From: Spiroplasma cantharicola
GTDB taxonomy: Bacteria > Bacillota_I > Bacilli_A > Mycoplasmatales > Mycoplasmataceae
Assembly: GCF_001281045.1 (NCBI RefSeq)
Contig: NZ_CP012622.1
Location: 744,001 to 808,000 of the forward strand
Reading direction: 5' to 3'
DNA length: 64,000 nucleotides
In this document: in pieces, positions 43,865 to 55,287 of the stretch
Layout of the letters: each line of letters begins with the position of its first letter
Position numbering within the stretch: position 1 is the stretch's first letter
The notes under the pieces: generated by a model
The model's input: only the letters and a program-made list of their open reading frames with translations
What the model was told of the DNA's origin: nothing
Databases searched by the model: none
Translations under genes and position numbers: made by a program

Positions 43865-45619
43865 CTAATCAAAATTAAAGTTTATAATATTTAAAAGTTC
43901 CTTTTTTAACATTATTTTTTTTTCTTTTAAAGAAGAAAGTAGACTTATTCTTTTTATAATTTCCTTAAGATCATTAAATGATTCTTTTTTAAATAAATTT
44001 GCTTCAGTTATATTTTTTTCTTTAATCAAATATTCAAAATATTTATTAAGAGTATCTAACGCTTCCTGCAATACAATGTCAAATTCTTTTTCTATATCAT
44101 TTTCATTCTGAAAAAAATTAAATAAAGTATAAAAAATTAAATCTCGAGACGAATTGAACTTTAGTAACTTTAAGTTTTTTTTAATTTTTGACTTAAATAA
44201 AAAATAAATATTCAACATTTTTAAAATTTTTTGTGAGTACTCATTATTTTTACTTTTTGTAAAAGCTCTAATTATACTTTCTGTATTATAGAATGGACTT
44301 TTTATATCTATATAAGAAGAAGAAATATCATTATATATTTGATTATTCATTTTACCAATTTTATTTTTTATGGAAACTAAATTATCAAAACATATTGTAA
44401 AGAGCTTTAATAATTCTCCAGCGGATATTCTATTTTTAAAGTACCTTCCTAAAGAATTTGCAATTGAATTTCCATTTTTTATTTCATAATATATATTTTG
44501 ATCAATTAGTATACTTTTAATATTTAATTGATATTTCTCTAAACTTAATAAATCCTTAATTTCAATCTTATTTTGATTATTTGTAGAAAATGGTAATTTT
44601 GTCATTAAATTTTCAGATACTAATTTATATATTCTAACCAAAACATAAGTTTCATCATAATCATTAGAATTTATTTTTTTATTTGATAAATAGTGATTGT
44701 AAAGAGTTCTCATTGTTTGTTGTCCATTTATTATATTTGGGTCTTTAAAAATTACTTTATCAATTATTTTTTCATCATATTTTAAATTGCTAACTATCAT
44801 AGTGATTCCATTGTTTAATAGGAAGAAATTTTCTTTCTCATTTTCTAAACTATCTATTATTTCCTTGGAAATATTTGTTTTTTTAACTTCTTCTCTAACA
44901 TTACCTTCAAATAATGAGTCAATTTTATTTCCATTTTCTTCTTCTTTAACTATTAGTCCTATTAATTCATTTAATTTAACTTTTAAAATTACTCCCTCGT
45001 CATTATTATAGTTGCGATGTTTTATCAAATTATTTTTTTCATCAATATTAAATACATGTTTTATTCCCTTATTAATTCTTTTTCCATTATGAATATTTTT
45101 TAAAACAAATTTTAAAAAATATTCAATTGACATGCACTCATCTTTAGCATTTCCAGGAATATTTCAATTCTTAAAATTTAATTCTTGCTCAGTTTTAGTA
45201 TATACAAAAATAAACCTTACAGTAAAAATAAAATTCACTTTGGCTAATTTTTCTATAATTTCTATTTTTATTCCAGTTTTTTTATTTTTTTCTTTGCTAC
45301 TAAGACTATCATCCTTTAAACAATTTTCAATTTGTTCACTTGCAAGTTTAGATTTAGCATAATCTTGTGATTTAATATTTTTTCTTGCCTTTGCTTGAAT
45401 TAAATATAATGTTTCATTTGAAAAATAGCATAAATCCATACCTTTTATTTCTGCATTATTTTCATCAATTAGATATTCATCTACATTTTCTAGACTATTG
45501 CCCGAAATAATAGAAGAAACAAATTTCTCAAATAATTTTCCTTGATAGATTCCTTTATCATATTCATTATTAAATTTTTTCTTATTACATAAAGAAAAAA
45601 ATTTATCTAGTATTTCCAT
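43865..45619 (-). CDS. AIPR family (abortive infection/phage resistance) protein
   Basis: 584 aa joined across one TGA codon. The N-terminal ~150 residues look like a PD-(D/E)XK nuclease: AEIKGMDLCYF with Asp62 and LYLIQAKA with Gln75-X-Lys77. The AIPR core follows: FFLLNNGITMIV, then DPNIINGQQTMRTLYNH, which are hallmark motifs of the family. AIPR proteins are linked to phage resistance and cluster with Z1, GHKL and DUF4420 genes. It lies 54 bases upstream of the GHKL gene. AAAGGGG precedes the ATG. Confidence 0.87.
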
Positions 45620-45683
45620 ATTTGATACCCCTTTATTTTAAATAATACATTCTTCACATATTTAATTTTTTGTCTACAAAAAA

Positions 45684-47486
45684 TTATAATTCAAATATAA
45701 CTTTTTCCTTATTTGCTATTACTTTCATTTTTACATGAGTAATATTTTCCATACCTAATTGATTTTTTAATTTCATTTCAAAAATAAATATTGATAATGA
45801 ATTTATTACTTTTTCTGATAAAGAGTTTATAATACCTCTACCACCCATTTCCTCAATGGCGTTTTCTTGCATTATTAGATCTACTAAGTTCTCTAATTCA
45901 TCTTGAGTATATGAAATTTTAACATTGTGTTTTTTATTTAAAGCACTGACTAGTTTAGTAAGTTTACTTTCTATTATTTCTTTAAAAATAACTCTATTTG
46001 TAATGTAATTAAAAGGTATTATATTTTTCTTTCCAATTCTGTTTAGTAATTCTGGTCTTTTTAAAACATTTACAAAATGATTTTCTACAGCTCTAATAAA
46101 ATTTTTTCTTATTTCATCTTGATTACCTTTCGGATTATTTCCAACTACTCCAATATTAGAAGTAAAAATGATAAATGTCTCAGAAAAATCAATTAACTCA
46201 TTTTTTGATGAAGTAAGTCGGCCATCTTCAAGAATTTGCAAAAACTTATCCAATATTCTGCCATGAGCTTTTTCTACTTCATCAAATAATAATACTGAAA
46301 AAGGATTTTCTTTAACTGCATTTGTTAATTCTCCCCCAGAATCATAACCTATATAACCAGGAGGCGCTCCAATAAGCCTTTGATCAGATTCTTCATGATT
46401 ATACTCACTCATATCAAATCTAATTAATTTATTTTCATCTCCAAAAACTAATTTTGCAATTTGCTTTGCTAACTCAGTTTTTCCAGTTCCAGTTGGACCT
46501 GAGAAAAATAAAATTCCTTTAGGTTTTATTAACTTTTCAGAGTGCATAATTCCATTAAGTCCTAAACTTGCATTTATTAAGGTTTGTTTTACATTAGCAA
46601 TAGCAAATTCTTGGCCTTTAACTACCTCATTTAGAATATTGTCTGCATTGTTTAATTGATTTAAATCCATTTTTTCTCATTCTGAATCTCTCTTATTAAA
46701 CTGGGCCAATGAAAATAACTCCTTAAAAGTGTAGTTATCATCTTCTGTTTGAATTCTAGCCAATTGCATAATTTCTTTAACAGCAAAACCTTCAGTTAAA
46801 GCCACTGCCTCAATACGTTCTTTTGAATCTAAATTAAGTTTTTCTCTATCAATAACATTAAATGAGCGATAAAATCTATTGAAAATCTCTGCTCTTTCAT
46901 TTTTATTTGGCTTATTAATATTTACTGAAGCAAATTCTATATTTTTTGAACTAAAATCATTTGCAATATTTCCAGTATCTCTACTAATAAAAATTACTTT
47001 ACTTAGCTTATTCAAATTAATAATGTCATATTGATTTTTTACATCATCTTCAAGAATTGTTGACAACAAAATAGCTGCTTGTTCTACTAAATCTTTAATG
47101 CTCTCTTGATTTAATAAAGTATCTGAAAAGTCAATTATATATATTTTTCTGCTTATATCTTTATCTTGAATTTCATTTTTTAAATCATTAATAAACTCTT
47201 CTAAAATTTGCTTAATACTATTAGTTTCAAAATCTTCAAAATCATTTTCATCATCTAATATGTCTTGCTCTCCTAATAGAAATATTTTTCCTTTTGAGGG
47301 AGAAAACTTAATAACATCTTTATACCCAATTTCTTTTGCAATATTAACAATTTTATTATCCAAATTGCAAAATTGCTTTTTAGAATCCTGATTATTTTCT
47401 AAAAAAGTATCATAAACATTTCCACCAACTAAAAGTAAATTTTTTTGTTGTAACTTAACTTTCAATTGCTCAATAGATTTTTTCAT
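45684..47486 (-). CDS. ClpB-like double AAA protein with degenerate first AAA
   Basis: 600 aa. Residues ~1-265 look like an AAA module that has lost its Walker A loop (LLLVGGNVYD) but keeps a KIYIIDFSD strand, a KVIFISRDTGN sensor-like strand and an arginine-rich second subdomain. Residues ~290-600 are a Clp/Hsp100 D2 AAA: GPTGTGKT at 330-337, GAPPGYIGYDSGG pore loop, SVLLFDEVEKAH, IIFTSN and LLNRIG. No N-domain or ClpP-binding loop is visible. The start is 2 bases below the stop of the 341-aa gene. It likely remodels or disassembles a complex with the other three proteins (inference). Confidence 0.8.
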
Positions 47487-47487
47487 T

Positions 47488-48513
47488 TTATTTTTCCTTT
47501 ACTTTCATTTTTCTAACTCTCTGAATTGGTCTTGTTGTAGTAGAAGTTCTTGTAATTTTTTGACTAACAATAAATCTTTGTTTTGATTGTAATCCTTTGA
47601 TAAATTTTTCTGCATCTGCATCACATAGATGATCTGCATAGTTACCCATTTTGTATTCCATAGTTCCATTTAATCCAAAATTAACTATTATATTATTATT
47701 CTTATTATTAACTACTTTTAAAGATATTACAAATTGGTCTCCTACTTCAGGAGTTGAACTATTAAGAATAATATATTTTTTTGAAAAAGTTTTGAAGTTA
47801 ATTTTTTTTAATTCATCTTCAACATCTTTTACTAGCATATTTGTTTTTAAAATATTAGTTTCTATTGACTTCATTAGAGCAGAAAAGTCCATAACTTCAA
47901 TGTTAGTTTCTAATTTTGACAAATCAGAATATAATTTAGTTTTGAATTCCTTTGCAATATTTAAATTATTTAATTCATCTTTTAATTTATCTTTATAAAT
48001 TTTTATAGTCTTATCATTAGACTCTTTAAATCTAATGTTTTCTATTTCCTGATTAATACTATTAAAATTTACTTCTAGATTATTACTAAACAAATTTTTT
48101 AAAGCTTGATTTGCAATAAACCCATTTTGGCTAATTAGTTCTCCAATTTTATTTTTTTCAAAATTAATTGTTCTAATTAATTCACCTTCTAAATTTAAAG
48201 TATATTTTATATTTTGAATTTTCTTTATAATATTGTCCAACTGTAAGTAATATTTTTCAATTTGTTTATTCTTTGTAGCATTTATAATATCGTAATCTCC
48301 ACTAATGGTATGTGATCCACCAATTTGTTCAATCAAAGATTTTGACTCTTCTAATTGAGAATAAATATTTTTAATTTCCTCATTAAAAATATCACTAAAA
48401 TTATTTTTAATTGAAAAATTTTCTAATTCTTTTATTTCTTTTTCAACTTGTGTTAAAGCTAATAACTCATCTTTATTACATATATCAAATGTTATTGAAG
48501 CATTATGACTCAT
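47488..48513 (-). CDS. Unrecognised helical protein of the helicase-AAA operon
   Basis: 341 aa, no recognised family. N-terminal half is predicted helical with coiled-coil character (VEKEIKELENFSIKNN, KYYLQLDNIIKKIQN). A beta-rich stretch follows (KKYIILNSSTPEVGDQFVIS; NNIIVNFGLNGTMEYKMGNY). The basic tail is rich in Thr, Arg and Lys (TRTSTTTRPIQRVRKMKVK) and could bind nucleic acid. It sits between the 598-aa and AAA genes with spacings of 15 and 1 bases. Possibly the partner or substrate of the AAA protein. Confidence 0.7.
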   Translation of the reverse strand: MSHNASITFDICNKDELLALTQVEKEIKELENFSIKNNFSDIFNEEIKNIYSQLEESKSLIEQIGGSHTISGDYDIINATKNKQIEKYYLQLDNIIKKIQNIKYTLNLEGELIRTINFEKNKIGELISQNGFIANQALKNLFSNNLEVNFNSINQEIENIRFKESNDKTIKIYKDKLKDELNNLNIAKEFKTKLYSDLSKLETNIEVMDFSALMKSIETNILKTNMLVKDVEDELKKINFKTFSKKYIILNSSTPEVGDQFVISLKVVNNKNNNIIVNFGLNGTMEYKMGNYADHLCDADAEKFIKGLQSKQRFIVSQKITRTSTTTRPIQRVRKMKVKEK

Positions 48514-48528
48514 AAAATATTTTCCTCA

Positions 48529-50325
48529 TTATTTCTTTTTCAAATTTACAATATCTAATGTCTTTTCAATATAACCTAATTTTTCCAAATTTTCATCATT
48601 AGGTAATATTGCTCTACCATGGACAAACTCTGATAAAAATTTATAACTATCTTTATAAAAAGAATAAGCACCATCTTCTTCATAATTTGCACTTAAAACT
48701 TTTGAAAATGTTTTTTTCTTTGTAACACCAACTTTTTGTTCAAGTTTTTTTCGCAAATTAATTATTCTAACTGTGATTTTATCTTCGGTAGGAGTTTCTT
48801 TAATTTCTATTTGTTTATTAAGTTCCTTATAAAAATTATCAACTCTCAAATCCTTAATTGGAGATATATCAGTTAATTCTATTTTGTTCTTCAAAAATTT
48901 TAGACCCTCTAAAGTTAAATTTTCTTTTGTTGAAACATCAAATTGATTTTTCATTTTTATTATTTTTCAAAAATTCACTTCTTTTTTTCAATTTGTAAAA
49001 ATTTCTTTTTCTTTATATTCTCATTTATTATTTAGATATAGTTCCTCGTATGAAAAATCGGAATATTCAACAAGTAAATTTATCATATTCTTACTTAAAT
49101 CTAACGAGCTATATTTTATTAACTCTCTAAGTTCATCACTATTTAAAATATGTTTAACAAATTTTTCAAATCATATTTCAGTAATAGAAATTGATTTAAT
49201 ATTTGCCTTAATAAAATTAATTTGAATACTATCATAATTATTTTTATTTTCCAAATCCTTTAATAGAATTTCAATAAGGTTCTTATTAACTACATTTTCC
49301 AAATTTATAAAGTCGAGATATTTATTTTCAATTTTTTGAAGCGAAAATCTATTTAAAAGCAGAGTTTGATTTAAATCATGAATTTTTAATTTATCATTAT
49401 AGATATTTACTAAATATATATTATTATTATAAATACAAATTTCGCCTTCAATACCAACTTCTTCTTTCAAAATATTATCTAAGTAAATATTATAATCTTC
49501 AAAGTCTGGATAAATTATTTCCGATTTAAGTTTCTCTTTAAAATTATTTTTTTTCAAAGTAATATTATATTTTTCAAAAATAATATCCTTTAAATAATTT
49601 TCTTCTATCAACCCCAGTTTAATATGCTCAATTAATTTTTCTGCTCTTCTATTTTTAGGTAATAAATTTTTATCTTCATCTATAATAAATTCGTGCTCTT
49701 TTTCAATATATGTTAAATAATTATCTACCAAATTTATTGATTGAATTTCTTGAGATAAATGATCTATTTTAATATTAGATTCTCCAAGTGTCTCATAATA
49801 ATTTGAATCCAAATAATTTTGAATTTGAAAATCTATTTTCTGATTATTGCTTTCAATTTTTTTGTAATTCATTTTAGATTCAATTTCTTTAGGAATCTTA
49901 TTTTTTAGAACTTCACTTAAAAATATTTTCTTTTTCTTTTGGAAATTTTCAGTTAAGGAAAAATACTCTTCATTCTTAATTTTCTCTTTAATTTTTTTAT
50001 TTAGAATAAGTTCGTTAAAATTAATTTTTCAAATACTATCAATTTTTTCATAATCATTAAATTTAAAGGTAATTGTTTTTGATTTGAATAATTCCTTGAA
50101 GGAATCTTCAATAAAAATAAACATTTTAAAATCTAAATTAAAATATTTTTTCAAGAATTCCTTTAAATCTATAATTGGTGGTAAATCTTCTAACTCATTT
50201 TTATAAGCTAAAAGTAAACAAAAACGAGAGTTAAATTCATTTAGTTCCTTTAAAGAAGCAATATTAATTTCTATTTCTTGTAAAAAGTAAGGTATATTAG
50301 CATTTATTTTTATTGTATTTCTCAT
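48529..50325 (-). CDS. Unrecognised 598-aa protein of the helicase-AAA operon
   Basis: 598 aa in one frame once TGA is read as Trp; standard code splits it into three pieces (49872 and 48954 look like starts but are internal Met). No family recognised. It is mainly helical, acidic and Asn/Lys rich, with an N-terminal ~100-residue part (MRNTIKINANIPYFLQ) that seems a separate domain. The last 140 residues contain SEFVHGRAILPN. Its start overlaps the helicase stop by 16 bases, so translation is coupled. Confidence 0.75.
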
Positions 50326-53300
50326 ATTCTAATTACCCCTTCATTGTTTTCTACTTTTTCAAATCATAAATTGAAAATATCTAATGGAATTTGTTCACCA
50401 TATTCATTATCAATTAATGGCTTTACTTCGCTTCTAAAATATTCTTGAACTGCTCCTACTATAATTAATTTATGTCTTGCTCTTGATACAGCTACATTAA
50501 GTCTTTCAATTGATTTATAGAAATCAATATTTCTAGATTTAAATTCTTTAAACATTCTTTCTTCATTAAAAGATTGTTTTCCTCTTACAAGGTCTAGAAT
50601 AATAATATCTTTTTCTCTTCCTTGAAAATTATCAACTGTATCAATTTTTATTTGATTTAAATATTTTCTATCGTTAATATGTTCTCTTAACATATCTCTA
50701 ATAATAACTTTTTGTGATTTTGTTACTGAAATAATTCCAATTTGATTTGCTTTAATAGAAGAGTCTTGTTTAATTTTTTTAATTAATTCCACAATACAAT
50801 ATGCATTGTATTCATTAAAAGCTGAACCAAGCATTCTATTATTAAATAGAGATATTTTTTGGTCAAATGATACTTGCTCAGGATAAATTCTTATTTCATT
50901 ACTCCATTTAGAGTTATCTCTAACATATTCAACAAACTTTGAACTTATAAAAGAAGTGTCAATAATATTTACAGCATTCATATAAGTTTTGTCATAATTC
51001 AACTTTACAATTAAATCTTTTCTTTTAACTTCTGGTAATTGTAATTGTTCTTCATCATCATAAACAAAATTAACAATATCCATAATCTCTTTATTGAATC
51101 TATGCTGAACATTTAAAAACTTGTAAGCTTTTTTATCTCCAAAACCTTTCAATTTTTGTGCATGATTTTTAAATAAAGGAAATAAGAATAATTTTTCAAT
51201 TTTTGTTTTAAATAATTTAAATTCACTTTCATTTTCTTTTTCATCTGGATCTTTTTTATGTTTCGCTTGAAAATATTTCTTTAATGTATTCTCATCAATA
51301 TCTGATAAATTTGGAGGTAATTGTCTATAATCACCTGCTAACATAACTTTATCTGCTAAAAGGGCTGTATTTAAAATTTCAATTGTTGTTGATTTGGAAA
51401 CCTCATCTATTATTTCAAAATTAATTGGATAATCAATAAATAAGTTTCTTGTTTCATTCAAATATGAAATACTTTGCTTACCTGTTGTAGTAATACCTAT
51501 AACATTTATCAATTCATTGTTTAAAGCTTTTAAGGCAAATGACTCAATTTCTTTTTTATTAAGACTATTATCAACTTTGCTTTTAAATTTGTTACTCAAA
51601 TTTTTTAATTTATTTAAATATATTTTTTCGGAAGAAACATTTATTTTTTTAAGTATTACTTCAATAATTTTATTAATTGAAGTAACTTCTTCGGTTTTAA
51701 ATTCTCCATGCATTTTTATAAATTTTGTTATGTTATTATCAAGAGAATAAAAATTTTTAATTTCTTTGTCATATTTTCTTTTAAGAAATAAAAATTTATT
51801 ATCTAAAACTTCCTCTTTTGTTATTCCATACGTTAGACTTTCTCTTATTTCTTCTTCAATATTCTTGGCAATACTTTTTGAATAAATTCAATTAAAGTCT
51901 TCAAATTTGTATTTTTCATATTCCCGATTTTTAATCATTTCAAATAAAAACGTTGGAACAAAACTTACTTCCTCCTCATTTGACTTATAATTATCAAAAA
52001 ATATTTTTAAATCAGTTTCTCCTTGAACATCAAAGTCCTTTAAAACAAAGTTATCAATTGCATATACAAAATTTTGATACATATGTTTATAGTCATAACC
52101 CTCGGTACTTAATTCTTCTTCTTTATCTCTCACATAAGTGTTTTTATAGAAAATAATATTAGGATCTGTTCTAAAAAATTCCCTAAGTCTATCAAAAGCA
52201 TTATTGATTGCTTCATGAGAAAAAGATGTAATTAAAGTATTTTCATTTTTTTTAGAAATACTATAAGTTATTGCAGCAATTGTTTGAGTTTTTCCAGTAC
52301 CTGGTGGTCCTTGCAAATAACTTAATGAATTTGATGATAAGGCCATTTCATATGCTTCACGTTGTTTAGTATTTAAATTCAAACTAATATCTTTTTCTGT
52401 ACTCAAAGACAATTTATTAAGTTCGATACATTCTGGATATTCTAATGAAGTTGCTAAATATGGATTTCTATAAATACCCTTCTCTAACATAAGTATTGCA
52501 GAATAATACCTATTAATTTTTGTAAATAAACCCAAATCAAAATCTGATAAATATCAAATTTGCTTACCCTTGTAATCTTTTTTAAGTAATGATGATAATT
52601 CAATTTCATTAAAATTTATTAACTTTTCTTCATCATCTTTTGGGTCTGTTTTTAAAATTACACTTTTAAAATTATATGTAGAAAACTCAACACTATTTTT
52701 AAGTTCATTAAAATTATTCACATCTTTTTCTAAACTTAAAATTAAATGATTTGCTTCTTGATTTAAGTTTTCTCATTTATTTAAGTTGTTATTAATTTTA
52801 TTTAATTCAGTTGTAACCTTATTAATCTCTTGTTTTATATAATTTAATTTACTATCTAATTTTTTTATATATAGATTTATGGATTTTTCCTTAGAATTAA
52901 AAACCTCTAAATCTTGCTTCAATTCTTTAAGAGTTTCTGTTTCTTTTAAACTATTATTTAATTTACTTTTTTTATTTTTACTTGTCTTTTCAATGCTTTT
53001 TTCCAGAAGTTTTATATTTTTTTTAACATTGAATATTTCTTCTTTTATCTTTAAATGTTCATCTGAAGCTAGTTTAGTAGTTTCTATATGCTCTTCCTTA
53101 TCTTTTTCAAGTTTCTCGAAATCTATTTCAACTTTATTTTTATCAATAAATAGTATTTTAATTTTGTCTTCATTTACTTTAACTTTTTCTAAATTTTTAG
53201 AAATTTCTTCATTTATTATAGTAATTTTATTATCAATATAATCTTGTATATCAAAATTTTTTAAAGAACTAATTACAGCACTTGTCTTTATATCATCTCT

Positions 53301-54212
53301 TTCACTTGAAATAATTTTATATCTACCCTCTGCTATTTTTGTTTTACTGTCTATCATTAATATTAGATTATCTTTTTCTAAACTATTTTCTTCTAATGTA
53401 AAATCTTTTAAAGAAAGTAGTTTAGCTTGTGAAGAGGTTTTTTTCTTATCTCTTAAATGTTTTCTAAAATCAATAATAAAATCATGTCACCCTCTTAAAT
53501 TCAAACCTTCATCAGATCTTCCAGTTAAAATATCAGATCTTGATAAATCCTTGAATAGAGTAAAAAAATCATCCTTATTTTCAAATAGCTTTAAAATATT
53601 ATTTTTATTTTCTTCTACATACTCAATATTATCAATTAAATTAGTTATTACTTTAATATTAAGAGACTTAACATATTCATAGCCGAAGTCTAATGACTCA
53701 ACTCTTGTTATATCAAATCATAACTTTATATCAGAATTAACATCTTGCATTGTATTATTTTCGTCTTTTTCATAGCAAAAATCTGCGTAAATAACAATTG
53801 AGTTTTTTAATAAATTAAATTCTTCTTTAGTTTTTTCATCAAATTTAAAAATGAAGGCCAAACCAGATATTAATATACCTTGTTTATCTTTTGATTCCTT
53901 TAATTTTCTTTCAAAGGCATGAAGATTTCTAAGTGTTGAATTTTGATTTTTATCATTACTAATATTAGTATCAAATGTTGATAAATTTAAATACATTAAT
54001 TCTTTCAATGATTTCTCATTCAACAATTCAAAAAACTTTAAAAGGATAAATTCATCTGATTCAATATCAGAATTTAATATTTTTTTGATTTTTGATATAA
54101 CAATATCTCTACATAAAATATCATTATTTTTATTAAAGGCTTTAATACCTATTTCCAGTTTAAGTTCTTCATAATTTGACTCTTTCTCTGAAATTTTAAA
54201 TTGTAAATTCAT
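50310..54212 (-). CDS. UPF1/DNA2-like superfamily 1 helicase with coiled-coil insert
   Basis: 1300 aa across six or more TGA codons. N-terminal ~285 residues are unrecognised. A long Lys/Glu coiled coil follows (~286-480). The SF1B helicase core starts ~610: LNTKQREAYEMAL (Q motif), GPPGTGKT at 635-642, then FEIIDEVSKS with DE at ~936, GDYRQLPP, VDNFQGREKDIIILDLVRG and LNVAVSRARHKLIIVG near the end. That motif set marks the UPF1/DNA2/COG1112 group, which unwinds RNA or DNA. It is the first gene of a four-gene operon with a promoter in the 54213-54350 spacer. Confidence 0.88.
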
Positions 54213-54361
54213 AAATTCTTTTTTCCCTCTAGAAGTTTATAAAATTATTTATAATAAATTTTTTCAAGTTGATTAATTAAAAATTTTATAGATAAAGACC
54301 TACTATTTTTATAATAACACATAATAGTGTTTAATATATATTTTAAAATGAAAAAGTGGTC
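54213..54361 (-). promoter_or_regulatory. Promoter region of the helicase-AAA operon
   Basis: 149 bases between a terminator and the helicase ATG. A minus-strand TATTATAAAAAT stretch near 54303-54316 is a fair -10 region. AGAGGG lies before the ATG. The preceding terminator suggests the operon has its own start. Confidence 0.45.
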
Positions 54362-54376
54362 TTATTTCCCACTTTT
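54348..54376 (-). terminator. Terminator at the end of the HNH pseudogene
   Basis: 8-bp stem AAAAGTGG / CCACTTTT with a 9-base loop, overlapping the HNH stop codon, followed on the minus strand by TTTTTCATTTT. Confidence 0.65.
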
Positions 54377-55010
54377 AATTCTGTTACATTTTATACATAG
54401 AATTTGAGAATTATCAAGTTCTGTCTTACCAACTTTTGTGTGTGATACTACGTGGTCAGGTTCAAAATCACTTATATTTTCTAATCTTTTATTACAATAT
54501 GCACAAATATGCTCATTATTATTTCAAATTTCAAATTTTTCATCATAAGTAAAGCTTCTTTTTTTATCTTTAAAATATCTATTTAAAATATTATCAACAA
54601 TATCAACTCGATTTTTCGCATACTTAAAATCATCATATTTATTACTACTATCTATTTGAACTTCATTAATAGCAGTTTGAACACTATAAAGATTTCTTTT
54701 TAAGGAATCTTTATAATGCAAAAAGAAATTTTTGTGTTTTATATTATTCTAAAAAGACATAAAAATAGATCCAAATAATGTATAAAATGACTTTATTTGC
54801 ATAGTATAATTTCCTACAATTCAAAACATCAAATTCATAGTTTCTTTAAAAGCAATTAAATGTAGTTCGCTTATCATAATTCTATTTGTAATAATATTTC
54901 CATATTAATTCTAACAGAACCCTTTTGTTTTCTTTTCTGTATATCAATTATAGAAAAAAACCTAATAATTAACTCTTTAATTGTAAATCTATTATCTTTT
55001 TTCATTATTT
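54362..55010 (-). pseudogene. Decayed DUF262/HNH (GmrSD-like) endonuclease gene
   Basis: The intact C-terminal end carries an HNH motif: ICAYCNKR, FEPDHVVSHTKVGKTELDN, ILCIKCNRIKSGK, preceded by RYFKDKKRSFTYDEKFEIW as in DUF262-HNH proteins. Going upstream the same frame meets an amber TAG (54749-54751), continues open to 54877, and then the likeness moves to another frame: NRFTIKELIIRFFSIID recalls the DUF262 segment that follows the nucleotide-binding core. At least one stop and one frameshift make it a remnant of a modification-dependent nuclease. A short product from the TTG at 54721 is possible but lacks a ribosome site. Confidence 0.6.
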
Positions 55011-55287
55011 AACATTTTCATTATTTTTTTATCCATATCTAAATTTCTTATTAACTTAATAATTTATTTCTATGCCTTGGTCCTTACTTCTACCTTACAA
55101 TTAAGATTATTTGTAACTGACTTATTAATTACTATTTTAGATCTTATTTTGATTTTTTTATAATTTTATTGCTTTTTTTATTCCAAAATAATTTCTTATT
55201 CTATAAAAAGAAATAAGGTTTTTTTCCAATATTTCTATTTTCAACAAAAAAATAAAAAGCAAGATATTTTCTTTATTCTTTTAAAAA
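55011..55287. other. Gene-free stretch after hamB
   Basis: 277 bases after the hamB stop. It contains further broken reading frames that may be the N-terminal part of the decayed DUF262 gene, too degraded to assign. No clear terminator hairpin was found. Confidence 0.4.

Noticed and set aside
48529-48954. Separate 141-aa gene
   Set aside because: The upstream frame is open through TGA=Trp codons to 50325 with no ribosome site at 48954, so it is the C-terminal part of the 598-aa protein.
52879-53241. Plus-strand ORF of 120 codons inside the helicase gene
   Set aside because: It is antisense to the Lys/Glu coiled coil, which gives a Phe/Ser/Leu-rich mirror frame.
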